64,000 nucleotides of DNA from Vibrio porteresiae DSM 19223 (GCF_024347055.1 NZ_AP024895.1:2914001-2978000); one strand, 5' to 3'; numbered from the stretch's first letter, positions 27,277-36,881 are shown. Notes: generated by a model not told the origin, from the letters alone. Program-made: numbers and translations.

Positions 27277-27302
27277 TTTCTACTCCAATGTATAAATTGC
27301 CG

Positions 27303-27824
27303 CTACGAGCGTGCATTAATACCTACGGGTGCCGCACCGACGGTGACAGAGTTCGAATTCTTGTGTGTCAGCCCGTGGTTTACCGCAAGACCAAAGTCTT
27401 GACGATCTGAAATTTCTAGCACTTCATTGTCAATCATTAACTCGCCAAGAGTAATGTTGTTCAAGAAGTCGCTGATACGTGAGCTTAGGTCACGCCAAAG
27501 AGTGTGCGTTAAACAACGCGTGCCACCTTGACAGTCGCCTTTGCCATTACATTTAGTTGCATCAACGGATTCATCAACTGCGGCAATAACAGTGCCAACA
27601 GAAATGTCGGTTGCTTCAGCACCTAAACGATAACCGCCCCCTGGGCCACGAACAGAAGCCACTAGCCCAGCTTTGCGCAGTTTGGAAAATAACTGCTCTA
27701 AGTAGGAAAGTGAAATTCCTTGTCGTTCTGATATATCTGCCAAGGGTACTGGGTTCTGTTGCGAGTGAAGAGCCACATCCAGCATGGCTGTCACAGCATA
27801 TCTTCCTTTTGAGGTCAGTCTCAT
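27303..27824 (-). CDS. iscR: Iron-sulfur sensing regulator IscR
   Basis: A 173-residue Rrf2-family regulator. The winged helix is at about residues 1-70; the [2Fe-2S] ligands C92, C98, C104 and H107 are all present at the E. coli positions. With a cluster it represses its own operon. The start MRLTSKGRYAVTAMLD is the family form; an upstream ATG would add six residues. Two adjacent 25-base IscR sites lie upstream (27866-27915), which fits autorepression. The C-terminal tail after residue 130 is variable in the family. Confidence 0.97.
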   Translation of the reverse strand: MRLTSKGRYAVTAMLDVALHSQQNPVPLADISERQGISLSYLEQLFSKLRKAGLVASVRGPGGGYRLGAEATDISVGTVIAAVDESVDATKCNGKGDCQGGTRCLTHTLWRDLSSRISDFLNNITLGELMIDNEVLEISDRQDFGLAVNHGLTHKNSNSVTVGAAPVGINARS

Positions 27825-27865
27825 ATCACACCGTATCCACATTGATTATGTGGAGTAAGTGTTCC

Positions 27866-27890
27866 ATACCCGACAAATTTGGTCAAGTAT
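27866..27890 (-). promoter_or_regulatory. Type 1 IscR site, promoter-proximal
   Basis: On the minus strand the 25-mer begins ATACTTGACC and ends GTCGGGTAT, close to the E. coli iscR site (ATAGTTGACC...CTCGGGAAT). Its TTGACC can serve as the -35 of the isc promoter. It lies 42-66 bases before the iscR start codon. Confidence 0.75.
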
Positions 27891-27915
27891 TTATTTGACT
27901 AATTTACTCAACTAT
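27891..27915 (-). promoter_or_regulatory. Type 1 IscR site, distal
   Basis: A second 25-mer directly abuts the first: ATAGTTGAGT at its start and AGTCAAATAA at its end on the minus strand. The pair repeats the two-site layout of the E. coli iscR promoter. Confidence 0.65.
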
Positions 27916-27936
27916 TCATCCCTGAGATATATAGGG

Positions 27937-28668
27937 TTACTTCTTATTCAGCAGCTGCTTTTCTACTGAAGTCAAAATACCACGTAGGATATTCAGCTCT
28001 TGTGCTTCAGGACGAGCACGGCTAAACATTCTGCGTAGCTTATTCATCACTAACCCTGGCTGCTCTTTAGAGATAAATTGAGTCTCTGTAATGACTTTTT
28101 CAAGATGCGCGTAGAACAATTCCAGCTCTTGTTGCCGTGGATACTCTTGCTCTTGTACCTCAGCATATTGCTGCGCTTCTAGCGCTAAGTGCGCAACTCG
28201 AATTTCATAACAGAGTGTCTGCACCGCCATCGCCAGATTCAGCGAACTGTATTCTGGATTAGCGGGAATGCTGACGTGGAAATGACAGGTCTGCAGCTCA
28301 GTATTGGTTAAACCGGTGCGCTCACGACCAAACACAATCGCAACAGGATACTGGCGACCTTCTTGGGCGAACTTCTCACCGCACTCTCTTGGATTGAGCA
28401 TTGGCCAATCCAATGTGCGAGAACGGGCACTCGTGCCTACCACTAGGCCACAATCTTTTACTGCTTCATCTAAGCTAGACACGATCTGTGCATTTAACGC
28501 AATATCACTCGCGCCAGCTGCTAAGGCAATCGCCTGAGCATCGACTTCACATTGAGGATTCACTAACACCATTTGGCTTAGACCCATGACTTTCATCGCA
28601 CGAGCAGCTGAACCGATGTTACCGGAATGAGATGTTTCAACTAAAACGACTTTAACATTGTCTAACAT
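27937..28668 (-). CDS. trmJ: tRNA (cytidine/uridine-2'-O-)-methyltransferase TrmJ
   Basis: A 243-residue SPOUT-family enzyme that 2'-O-methylates position 32 of several tRNAs. The N-terminal MLDNVKVVLVETSHSGNIGSAA and the knot motifs FGRERTGLTN and IPANPEYSSLNLAMAVQ are as in E. coli TrmJ. The start at 28668 is preferred; 27 upstream codons are not conserved. It is divergent from suhB and upstream of iscR, the usual order in gamma-proteobacteria. Confidence 0.95.
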   Translation of the reverse strand: MLDNVKVVLVETSHSGNIGSAARAMKVMGLSQMVLVNPQCEVDAQAIALAAGASDIALNAQIVSSLDEAVKDCGLVVGTSARSRTLDWPMLNPRECGEKFAQEGRQYPVAIVFGRERTGLTNTELQTCHFHVSIPANPEYSSLNLAMAVQTLCYEIRVAHLALEAQQYAEVQEQEYPRQQELELFYAHLEKVITETQFISKEQPGLVMNKLRRMFSRARPEAQELNILRGILTSVEKQLLNKK

Positions 28669-28848
28669 GAAATAATCACACCACTCTCTAATTAGCCGCA
28701 GCAGTTTACCATAAACCTGAGTAAAATGGTCAGACCCTTTTTTACACACAGGCTTTAACTGACCAGAAAATAATCACTTCCCTTTTCTCTAACTTTTGGT
28801 ATACTGCCGCCCGCTTTTTCGTTCTTTAACATCCGTTGGGAAACTCGT

Positions 28849-29652
28849 ATGCATCCAATGCTAAATATTGCTATTCGCGCAGCGCGAAAAGCAGGCAACC
28901 ATATCGCTAAATCTTTAGAAAACGCTGAGAAAATCGAATCAACTCAGAAAGGCACAAATGACTTTGTTACTAACGTAGACAAAGAAGCCGAATCTATCAT
29001 TATTCATACCATTCAAAGCTCATACCCAGAGCACTGCATCGTAGCGGAAGAAAGCGGTCTTATCGAAGGTAAAGATAAAGACGTACAATGGATCATCGAC
29101 CCACTGGATGGCACCACTAACTTTGTAAAAGGTTTACCTCACTTCGCTGTATCTATCGCAGTTCGTATGCGTGGTAAAACTGAAGTAGCTTGTGTTTACG
29201 ACCCAATGCTAAACGAGCTATTCACAGCTCAACGTGGTGCGGGTGCTCAACTAAACAACGCACGTATTCGCGTTAAACAATTGAAAGACCTTCAAGGTGC
29301 CGTTCTAGCGACTGGTTTCCCATTCAAACAAAAACAACATTCAGAATCTTACCTGAAAATTGTTTCTTCTCTATTTGTTGAATGTGCGGACTTCCGTCGT
29401 ACTGGTTCTGCTGCATTGGATCTTTGCTACCTAGCTGCAAATCGCGTTGACGGTTATTTTGAGCTAGGCTTAAAACCATGGGATATGGCAGCTGGTGAGC
29501 TTATTGCTCGTGAAGCTGGTGCAATCCTAACTGACTTTGCTGGCGGTACTGAATACTTGAAGTCTGGCAACATCGTTGGTTCAAGCGCTCGCGGCGTGAA
29601 ATCAATCCTAAAACACATCCGTGAAAACGGTAACGACGCGATCCTTAAATAA
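28849..29652 (+). CDS. suhB: Inositol-1-monophosphatase SuhB
   Basis: A 267-residue magnesium-dependent phosphatase that also joins rRNA antitermination complexes in E. coli. Metal-binding motifs DPLDGTTNF (near residue 84) and WDMAAGELIAREAGA (near residue 210) are present, as is the EES of the first metal loop. It is single, divergent from trmJ, and followed by a strong terminator. Confidence 0.97.
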   Translation: MHPMLNIAIRAARKAGNHIAKSLENAEKIESTQKGTNDFVTNVDKEAESIIIHTIQSSYPEHCIVAEESGLIEGKDKDVQWIIDPLDGTTNFVKGLPHFAVSIAVRMRGKTEVACVYDPMLNELFTAQRGAGAQLNNARIRVKQLKDLQGAVLATGFPFKQKQHSESYLKIVSSLFVECADFRRTGSAALDLCYLAANRVDGYFELGLKPWDMAAGELIAREAGAILTDFAGGTEYLKSGNIVGSSARGVKSILKHIRENGNDAILK

Positions 29653-29699
29653 TCAATAACATATCAGCTTAAGTCTGGTATGACATTCCGTCACAGCTG

Positions 29700-29731
29700 A
29701 AAAAGCCCGAGTTAAACTCGGGCTTTTTTTT
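29700..29731 (+). terminator. Terminator of suhB
   Basis: AAGCCCGAGTT and AACTCGGGCTT with a one-base loop centre, followed by eight T (29724-29731). The A run upstream makes it usable on both strands. Confidence 0.95.
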
Positions 29732-29771
29732 ATCTCGTTTAGGTCTCACAAGACCTACAACTCTCACTTTC

Positions 29772-30323
29772 TTATTTGAGTAGTGACAGTAATTCCTGAG
29801 TCGTGCCAATTTCACCCAACATTGGGAAAATACACTCAACGGAATTTTTATGATTCACTAAGCTCTTATCTGTCATAGCATCTTCAATTAATACTACGTT
29901 ATAGCCGAGTTCATAACCTTGGCGCGCTGTCGATTCTACGCCCATGCTGGTTGCAATCCCTACCACCACAATTTGCGATACATTGCGTGCTTGAAGCTGC
30001 TCATGCAAATCGGTATTAATGAATGCACCCCAGTTGTGTTTGGTGATCATGATATCGTCTTGATGCTGAGGCACTTGTTCAATCAAGGTCGCCCAGTTAG
30101 CGGGTAAAGAGCCGCCAGAGCGCGGCAAGCTAGTGCGTCCTGGCGCACCACCAGCAACGTTGACAAGCACCACTGGCTGAGCTTTGGCGTGAAATTCGTT
30201 AATCAATTCAACCGAATGTTTTATCGCTAAATCGGCATTTTCTTTTGGTGGTAAAGGGACAATCCCTTCTTGAAGATCGATAACAATGAGTGCCACATTT
30301 GAATCGAGTTGCGTAATAGCCAT
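29772..30323 (-). CDS. Isochorismatase-like hydrolase lacking the nucleophilic cysteine
   Basis: A 183-residue protein of the isochorismatase-like superfamily. The acid D16 (VIDLQEG) and base K95 (TKHNWGAF) are present, but the position of the nucleophilic cysteine is glycine G128 (GIATSMGVESTA). The same replacement occurs in true isochorismatases such as EntB and PhzD, which do not need a cysteine, so an amidase function is unlikely. The start at 30323 has GGGAGAG upstream; 26 upstream codons overlap a terminator. No siderophore genes are nearby, so the substrate is unknown. A perfect palindromic terminator separates it from secF. Confidence 0.8.
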   Translation of the reverse strand: MAITQLDSNVALIVIDLQEGIVPLPPKENADLAIKHSVELINEFHAKAQPVVLVNVAGGAPGRTSLPRSGGSLPANWATLIEQVPQHQDDIMITKHNWGAFINTDLHEQLQARNVSQIVVVGIATSMGVESTARQGYELGYNVVLIEDAMTDKSLVNHKNSVECIFPMLGEIGTTQELLSLLK

Positions 30324-30366
30324 AGGACTCTCCCTTTTAGATAATGGATGACAATTATAGTTATAT

Positions 30367-30398
30367 AAAAAAAGCCACTGCATGCAGTGGCTTTTTTT
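30367..30398. terminator. Terminator of secF, perfect 32-bp palindrome
   Basis: Seven A, GCCACTGCATGCAGTGGC, seven T. It can end transcription on either strand; it closes the yajC-secD-secF unit. Confidence 0.95.
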
Positions 30399-30401
30399 CA
30401 T

Positions 30402-31349
30402 TTATGGGCGACTTTCTAAGTCGGCGCCCTCTTTTTCGACTTTCACCGGCATCAAGTGCTCTTTGGTGATTCCGAGCTTCAAGGCCAAGGCCGAAGCAAC
30501 GTAAATCGATGAGTAGGTACCAACCGTAATACCCAACAGCAATGCAGCAGCAAAGCCATGAATCATTGCGCCACCTTCAACAAACAGCGCAATAACCACA
30601 AACAGCGTAGTACCTGAAGTAATCAGAGTACGGCTTAGAGTTTGTGTAATCGAGGTGTTCATGATTTCCGCAGGCTCACCTTTACGAAGCTTACGGAAGT
30701 TTTCACGAATACGGTCAAATACCACGATAGTATCGTTCAATGAGTAACCCACCACCGTGAGCAGCGCAGCAACAATAGTCAAATCGACTTCGATCTGCAT
30801 GAACGAAAATACACCGATAGTAATGATAACGTCGTGCGCCAATGACATAACTGCACCAGCAGCTAAACGCCATTCGAAACGAGCAGATACGTAGATAAGA
30901 ATACAGATCAAGGAAACCAAAATAGCTAGGCCACCGTTTTCTGCCAACTCACCACCTACGTTAGGTCCAACAAACTCAATACGACGCATTTGAACGTCTT
31001 TACCCGTTCCTTCTTTGATCGCACCGATGATTTGGTTACCAAGCACTTCGCCTTTCACGTTATCGCGTGGACGCAAACGCACCATGACTTCACGTGCAGA
31101 ACCAAAGTTTTGCACCGTTGCATCATCAAAGCCTTTCGCTGTAAGTGAAGTACGAACTTCATCGAGGTTAGCTGCTTGATCGAAACTCACTTCAATCAAT
31201 GTGCCCCCGGTAAAGTCAAGACCCCAGTTCAAGCCTTTCATGCTAATCACCACAATAGAAGCAATGATCATCAAGCTTGAAAGAACGAAGGCGTATTTAG
31301 ACCGACTCATAAAGTCGATCATTTTTCCTGGTTTAAGAATTTGAAACAT
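30402..31349 (-). CDS. secF: Protein translocase subunit SecF
   Basis: A 315-residue RND-type inner-membrane protein with six membrane segments and a periplasmic P4 domain, which with SecD uses the proton or sodium gradient to pull proteins across. WGLDFTGGTLIEVSF and GYSLNDTIVVFDRIREN are family motifs. It follows secD by 14 bases. Confidence 0.97.
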   Translation of the reverse strand: MFQILKPGKMIDFMSRSKYAFVLSSLMIIASIVVISMKGLNWGLDFTGGTLIEVSFDQAANLDEVRTSLTAKGFDDATVQNFGSAREVMVRLRPRDNVKGEVLGNQIIGAIKEGTGKDVQMRRIEFVGPNVGGELAENGGLAILVSLICILIYVSARFEWRLAAGAVMSLAHDVIITIGVFSFMQIEVDLTIVAALLTVVGYSLNDTIVVFDRIRENFRKLRKGEPAEIMNTSITQTLSRTLITSGTTLFVVIALFVEGGAMIHGFAAALLLGITVGTYSSIYVASALALKLGITKEHLMPVKVEKEGADLESRP

Positions 31350-31363
31350 TGTGATTCCTAACC

Positions 31364-33217
31364 TTAGATCGACAATTTCTTGATACGTTTACCACCGTAC
31401 AGTAAGTTCACGATACAACGTGTACCCACAATAGCGGTAAACATGGAGGTTAAGATACCGATCGACAATGTCACGGCAAAACCTTTAATCGCACCTGTAC
31501 CGACAGCGAACAAAATAATCGCAGTGATCAAGGTGGTGATGTTGGCATCGGCGATAGTACTAAATGCGTTAGCATAGCCTTGGTGAATCGCTTGTTGAGG
31601 GTTACGTCCCTCAGCAATCTCTTCACGAATACGTTCGAATATCAACACGTTGGCGTCGACCGCCATACCCACTGTCAATACGATGCCGGCAATACCTGGC
31701 AAGGTCATCGTTGCACCTGGAATCAATGACATCACACCGATGATCAATACCAAGTTCGCCATAAGAGCGATATCAGCAATCAAACCAAATTTACGGTAGT
31801 AAACAAAGGTAAACAACATAACGGCGATTAGGCCCCATACACAGGCTTGAACACCCATGTCGATGTTTTGTTGTCCCATTGATGGGCCGATGGTACGTTC
31901 TTCAACGATTGAGATAGGCGCAATCAATGCACCGGCACGTAATAGCAGAGCTAAGTTGTGCGCTTCAGATACCGAATTAATCCCTGTAATACGGAAGTTG
32001 CTACCCAATGCAGATTGAATGGTGGCTTGGTTGATGACTTCTTCGTGTTTTTCCAAAATCACATTGCCAGCTGGAGTTTTCTTACCACTGTCTTTGTATT
32101 CAGCAAACACGGTTGCCATTAGCTTACCGATGTTTTTCTTAGAAAACGCAGCCATCTTGCTACCACCTTCACTATCCAGTGAGATGTTTACTTGAGGGCG
32201 ACCATATTCATCCGTGCTTGAGCTTGCATCAGTGATGCTAGCGCCATTGAGGATAATGCGTTTTTTGAGAACCACAGGCCGGTTGTTGCGGTCAAACTTC
32301 ACTTCGCTACCAGCAGGAGCACGTCCAGCTGCCGCAGCGGCTAAATCTGCACTCTCATCCACTTCACGAAACTCAAGTGTCGCAGTCGCACCCAAAATTT
32401 CTTTAGCGCGAGCAGTATCTTGCACACCTGGCAGTTCCACTACGATACGTGTCGCACCTTGACGTTGAACCAATGGTTCAGCTACGCCCAGCTCGTTAAC
32501 ACGATTACGTAAGATAGTGATGTTTTGTTCTACTGCGTAATTACGAATCTCTTGCATGCGAGCTTCGGTAAAGGTAGCAGTTAGCACATAACGACCTTCT
32601 TCATCCGCCGGAGTAAATGTCATATCCGGATGTTTGCTGGTCAGCAATGTTTGTGCTTCGTCTAACTGTTCGTCATTACGTAAAGTGATTTCAACAGACT
32701 GTTTTTGAGCACGAACGGCACGATAACGAATTTTGCCTTCACGCAACTCGTTACGGAACGCATCTTCTTGTTGACCGACCAGTTTTTCCATCGCTGCATC
32801 CATGTCCACTTCCATTAGGAAATGCACACCGCCACGAAGGTCAAGACCTAGCTTCATTGGTGCAGCACCAATATCTTGGAGCCATTTAGGTGTGGATGGT
32901 GCGAGGTTCAGTGCTACGATCTTGTCTTTGCCAAGCGCTTCACTGATCACATCACGAGCAGTTAATTGAGTATCCGTATCTTTGAAACGAACCAGTACAG
33001 AGCCATTTTCAAGAGCAACGGATTTATGAGAAAGTTGCGCTGTATCGAGCGCTTTGGTGACAGAGTCCAGCGTTGACATATCAACAGAGGCGCCACGCGC
33101 CCCTGTAATCTGAATAGCCGGATCTTCACCGTATATATTTGGAAGTGCATAAATCGCTGCTACCAGAATAGCAAACAGCACCATTAAATACTTCCATAAA
33201 GGATAACGGTTTAGCAC
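31364..33217 (-). CDS. secD: Protein translocase subunit SecD
   Basis: A 617-residue partner of SecF. The N-terminal membrane segment is followed by the large periplasmic P1 domain (about 40-450), with KLGLDLRGGVHFL and the P1 base, and by five further membrane segments with the AVDANVLIFERIREE motif, whose Asp is the ion-path residue. No VemP arrest-peptide gene lies upstream, so this is the ordinary secDF pair and not the VemP-controlled one of marine vibrios. Confidence 0.97.
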   Translation of the reverse strand: MLNRYPLWKYLMVLFAILVAAIYALPNIYGEDPAIQITGARGASVDMSTLDSVTKALDTAQLSHKSVALENGSVLVRFKDTDTQLTARDVISEALGKDKIVALNLAPSTPKWLQDIGAAPMKLGLDLRGGVHFLMEVDMDAAMEKLVGQQEDAFRNELREGKIRYRAVRAQKQSVEITLRNDEQLDEAQTLLTSKHPDMTFTPADEEGRYVLTATFTEARMQEIRNYAVEQNITILRNRVNELGVAEPLVQRQGATRIVVELPGVQDTARAKEILGATATLEFREVDESADLAAAAAGRAPAGSEVKFDRNNRPVVLKKRIILNGASITDASSSTDEYGRPQVNISLDSEGGSKMAAFSKKNIGKLMATVFAEYKDSGKKTPAGNVILEKHEEVINQATIQSALGSNFRITGINSVSEAHNLALLLRAGALIAPISIVEERTIGPSMGQQNIDMGVQACVWGLIAVMLFTFVYYRKFGLIADIALMANLVLIIGVMSLIPGATMTLPGIAGIVLTVGMAVDANVLIFERIREEIAEGRNPQQAIHQGYANAFSTIADANITTLITAIILFAVGTGAIKGFAVTLSIGILTSMFTAIVGTRCIVNLLYGGKRIKKLSI

Positions 33218-33238
33218 AGCGAGGATCCTTGAGCTGTC

Positions 33239-33577
33239 TTATAGAGATTTCAGTGTACCTTTAGGTAGCACTGCTGAAACGAAGTCTTTTTTGATTACTA
33301 CTTCGTTGTTTGCATTCAGTTCGATCGCAATGTAGTCATTGTCGTCAGAGATTTTGCTGATTTTGCCAACAAAACCACCGCTAGTTAGCACTTCATCACC
33401 TTTGCTCATAGAAGACATTAGGTTTTTATGCTCTTTGGCGCGTTTTGCCTGTGGGCGATAAATCATGAAGTAGAAGATGACTGCAAACATGCCAAGCATG
33501 ATGATCATGCTGAATTCACCGCCAGGTTGTTGCGCGGCACCTTCGCCTGCTGCATGCGCTACAGAAATTAGACTCAT
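33239..33577 (-). CDS. yajC: Sec translocon accessory subunit YajC
   Basis: A 112-residue protein with one N-terminal membrane segment (EFSMIIMLGMFAVIFYFMIYRPQAKR) and a cytosolic domain with the GDEVLTSGGFVGKI motif. It forms a complex with SecDF. It heads the yajC-secD-secF unit; the gap to tgt holds a hairpin. Confidence 0.96.
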   Translation of the reverse strand: MSLISVAHAAGEGAAQQPGGEFSMIIMLGMFAVIFYFMIYRPQAKRAKEHKNLMSSMSKGDEVLTSGGFVGKISKISDDNDYIAIELNANNEVVIKKDFVSAVLPKGTLKSL

Positions 33578-33632
33578 TGAGAAACGTCCTCTAAGTTATT
33601 GTTTGTTAAATCTGATTTTTAATTGGGCCAAA

Positions 33633-33670
33633 TTGGACCAAATTCAAGCCTAGAGCCTCAATTGGTCCAA
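33633..33670 (-). other. Hairpin between tgt and yajC
   Basis: TTGGACCAA (33633-33641) pairs with TTGGTCCAA (33662-33670) around a 20-base loop. No clear U run. It sits just past the tgt stop. Confidence 0.5.
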
Positions 33671-33677
33671 CTTAAAA

Positions 33678-34817
33678 TTACGCTTTGTCTTTTTGTAACG
33701 GTGGCACTTCGCGATCACGACGTGCGTAGAAGTCTGTTACAAACTGTTCAAAACGATCTTCATCAATTGCCTGACGGATACCCGCCATTAAGCGTTGATA
33801 GTAACGTAAGTTATGAATCGTGTTGAGACGTGCGCCAAGAATTTCGTTACAACGATCTAGATGGTGCAAATACGACTTCGAATAATTTTTGCAAGTGTAA
33901 CAGTCACACTCAGGATCCAGTGGTGTTGTATCCGTTTTATGTGCCGCATTACGGATCTTGATCACACCTCCAGTCACAAATAGGTGGCCGTTGCGTGCAT
34001 TTCGAGTCGGCATCACACAGTCAAACATGTCGATACCACGACGTACACCTTCAACTAAATCTTCCGGTTTGCCAACCCCCATTAAGTAACGAGGTTTGTC
34101 TTCTGGTAGTTGAGGACATGTATGTTCGAGAATACGGTGCATGTCATCTTTAGGTTCACCCACAGCCAAACCACCGACTGCGTAACCATCGAAACCGAGT
34201 TCGGTAAGACCTTTTACTGACACATCGCGCAAATCTTCGTAAACACTACCCTGAACGATGCCAAATAGCGAGTTTTGGTTATCCAGTTTTTCAAAATGAT
34301 CACGTGAGCGTTTTGCCCAACGTAATGACATTTCCATCGATTTTTTGGCTTCATCGTGTGTTGCTGGATATGGAGTACATTCGTCAAAAATCATAACGAT
34401 ATCAGAACCTAAGTCTTTCTGAATCTCCATTGATTTTTCCGCATCCATAAAGATTTTTTCGCCGTTTACTGGGTTACGGAAATGTACCCCTTCTTCGGTG
34501 ATTTTACGAATATCACCTAGGCTGAAAACTTGGAAGCCACCGGAATCGGTAAGAATCGGACCTTTCCAGTTCATAAAGTCATGCAGGTCACCGTGCAGTT
34601 TCATCACCTCTTGTCCAGGGCGAAGCCACAGGTGGAAAGTATTGCCGAGTAGGATTTCAGCACCAGTTTCTTTCACTTCTTCTGGTGTCATACCTTTAAC
34701 CGTACCGTAGGTACCCACAGGCATAAATGCCGGAGTTTGCACGGTACCGCGTTCAAAAGTAATTTGACCACGACGGGCATTACCCTCTTTTTTCTTAAGT
34801 TCGAACTGTAATTTCAC
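33678..34817 (-). CDS. tgt: tRNA-guanine transglycosylase (queuosine)
   Basis: A 379-residue cytosolic enzyme that swaps G34 for preQ1 in tRNAs with GUN anticodons. Active-site motif DSGGFQVFSLG and zinc ligands CDCYTC...H near residue 305 are present. The start is read as GTG at 34817, because GGAGG lies ideally upstream and the product begins VKLQFELKKKEGNARRG, the family N-terminus; 22 codons before it are not conserved. It follows queA by 106 bases, the usual queuosine pair. Confidence 0.96.
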   Translation of the reverse strand: MKLQFELKKKEGNARRGQITFERGTVQTPAFMPVGTYGTVKGMTPEEVKETGAEILLGNTFHLWLRPGQEVMKLHGDLHDFMNWKGPILTDSGGFQVFSLGDIRKITEEGVHFRNPVNGEKIFMDAEKSMEIQKDLGSDIVMIFDECTPYPATHDEAKKSMEMSLRWAKRSRDHFEKLDNQNSLFGIVQGSVYEDLRDVSVKGLTELGFDGYAVGGLAVGEPKDDMHRILEHTCPQLPEDKPRYLMGVGKPEDLVEGVRRGIDMFDCVMPTRNARNGHLFVTGGVIKIRNAAHKTDTTPLDPECDCYTCKNYSKSYLHHLDRCNEILGARLNTIHNLRYYQRLMAGIRQAIDEDRFEQFVTDFYARRDREVPPLQKDKA

Positions 34818-34923
34818 ATAGCCTCCAATGTCAGAGAAACAGTCTGACGGGGTATCAGTCACTAAGTTTACAACCCTAGTCACTGGGTATTAATAAAGAT
34901 AAAACAATTAGATAAACACAATA

Positions 34924-35976
34924 TTATTGCGTTTTTTTGCTGATAAACATCGCATCGCCGTAACTAAAGAAGCGATATTTTTCAGCTACCGCATGGTGGT
35001 AAGCCGCCATGGTATGATCATAACCTGCGAAAGCGCTCACGAGCATAATCAATGTAGACTCTGGTAGATGGAAGTTGGTAATCAAACAATCCACCAATTG
35101 ATACTCATATCCAGGGTAGATAAAAATCTCAGTATCACCAAAGAACGGAACCAATTCAGTGCCTTTTTTCAATGCATCTTGCGCTGCGCTCTCTAATGAA
35201 CGAACGGAAGTCGTACCCACCGCAATAATGCGACCACCACGAGCTCGTGTTGCTTGAATCGCGTCAACGACTTCTTGTGGCACTTCAACATATTCCGAAT
35301 GCATATGATGATTTTCAACATCATCAACACGCACTGGTTGGAATGTACCTGCACCCACATGCAAAGTCACATAAGCGAACTCAACACCTTTTGCTTTGAT
35401 TTGCTCAAGCAACGGATTATCAAAGTGTAATCCAGCGGTAGGAGCAGCCACTGCACCTGGTTTCTTGTTATAAACCGTTTGGTAACGCTCTTTGTCCGCA
35501 TCTTCATCAGGACGGTCGATATACGGAGGTAACGGCATATGTCCGATGGTATTGAGGATATCTAGCACGGCGGTTGCCGAGGTAAAACGAATTTCAAACA
35601 GTGCATCGTGGCGAGCCACCATTTCCGCTTGAAACTCATCGTTTTCACCTAGGAACAATTCGGTACCTGGTTTTGGCGGTTTTGAACAGCGAACATGAGC
35701 CAAAATAGAGTGCTCATCAAGCATACGTTCAACTAGTACTTCTAGCTTACCGCCTGAGGCTTTACGGCCAAACATACGAGCAGGGATAACGCGAGTATTG
35801 TTAAATACCAGCAGATCTCCTGGCTGAACGATTTCAAGGACATCTTTAAACGTTCTATCCGTCAATTCACCGCTGTTGCCATTGAGCTGCAGCAGACGAC
35901 TGGCGGTTCGTTCTGTTTTTGGATAACGAGCAATAAGCTCATCGGGAAGTTCAAAATTAAAATCTGAAACGTGCAT
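34924..35976 (-). CDS. queA: S-adenosylmethionine:tRNA ribosyltransferase-isomerase QueA
   Basis: A 350-residue enzyme that adds epoxycyclopentane-diol to preQ1 in tRNA, the step after Tgt. The N-terminus MHVSDFNFELPDELIARYP and the AAPTAGLHFD and LPESTLIMLVSAFAG motifs are as in the family. An ORF extension of 39 codons upstream is not conserved. Confidence 0.97.
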   Translation of the reverse strand: MHVSDFNFELPDELIARYPKTERTASRLLQLNGNSGELTDRTFKDVLEIVQPGDLLVFNNTRVIPARMFGRKASGGKLEVLVERMLDEHSILAHVRCSKPPKPGTELFLGENDEFQAEMVARHDALFEIRFTSATAVLDILNTIGHMPLPPYIDRPDEDADKERYQTVYNKKPGAVAAPTAGLHFDNPLLEQIKAKGVEFAYVTLHVGAGTFQPVRVDDVENHHMHSEYVEVPQEVVDAIQATRARGGRIIAVGTTSVRSLESAAQDALKKGTELVPFFGDTEIFIYPGYEYQLVDCLITNFHLPESTLIMLVSAFAGYDHTMAAYHHAVAEKYRFFSYGDAMFISKKTQ

Positions 35977-36313
35977 GACTTCTGATTCTTTATTGAGTGA
36001 ATTTGTGCGATGGTAATTTCGCGGCGCGCTAGTATATACCGATAGCCAGATGACTTCAAAACGCCAACTACCTTGTGGCAACATATCATTCAAACGACAC
36101 GTCGTAGCGATTTGTTATCAAGTTCTACAACTCTTTTCTTTCCTGAAAAATTTGTCATATTACTTGGTTAGATAGACTCACTGCTTAGAGCAACAAAATG
36201 TGCCATTTCCTACTTTTGTCACGCCTCATCACCACAAAAAACGATTCACATCTCACTCTATCTTGAGCAAAAAAACTATAGTCTGATCATTCAATGGGCA
36301 ATAGGAGATGGCC
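35977..36313. other. Divergent upstream region of queA and the CBS gene
   Basis: About 340 bases holding promoters for both directions. No clear operator or RNA element was recognised. A good AGGAG lies six bases before the CBS start at 36314. Confidence 0.5.
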
Positions 36314-36769
36314 ATGATTAAAGTGGAAGATATGATGACTCGCAACCCACATACGTTGCTGCGTACCCACACTCTGTCCGATGCTAAAAGCATGATGAAA
36401 GCGCTTGATATCCGCCATATCCCAATTGTTGATGCCAATAGACAATTGCTTGGCGTAGTGTCACAACGCGATATTTTGGCAGCGCAAGAATCGAGCTTGC
36501 ATCATGTTCCGGATGATTTGTCTTATACCGCAGACACACCGCTGTATGAAGTGATGCATGAGCATGTGATGAGTGTAGCGCCTCAAGCAGGACTCAAAGA
36601 GAGTGCGCTGTATATGCAAAAACATAAGGTGGGATGCTTACCTGTGGTCAGTAAAGGTCAATTGGTCGGCATCATTACCGAAACCGACTTTATTGCCATT
36701 GCGATTACTCTACTGGAGCTACAAGAAGAATCAGAACCTGACGAGTACGATGAAGAAGAGGATGATTAA
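36314..36769 (+). CDS. Tandem CBS-domain protein
   Basis: A 151-residue protein made of two CBS domains (about residues 1-60 and 75-135), each with the usual VVSQRDIL or IITETDF end. Such pairs bind adenosyl nucleotides and sense energy state. An acidic tail (EESEPDEYDEEEDD) ends it. It resembles AcuB-type proteins, but no acetoin genes are here. ATG at 36314 is preferred to 36308 because the AGGAG touches the earlier codon. It is convergent with aceA. Confidence 0.85.
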   Translation: MIKVEDMMTRNPHTLLRTHTLSDAKSMMKALDIRHIPIVDANRQLLGVVSQRDILAAQESSLHHVPDDLSYTADTPLYEVMHEHVMSVAPQAGLKESALYMQKHKVGCLPVVSKGQLVGIITETDFIAIAITLLELQEESEPDEYDEEEDD

Positions 36770-36881
36770 TCACTAGCTCAAGTGATTAAGGTAAAAATTG
36801 AGGCCATATTGGTCGTGGTGACGCCTGTGTCTAAAAAGCCATATTGGACTTTAGACTGTCTCCGTGATGTCATCACAATAG

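Noticed and set aside
33218..33238. VemP-type arrest peptide before secD
   Set aside because: yajC directly precedes secD with a 21-base gap; there is no room for vemP.
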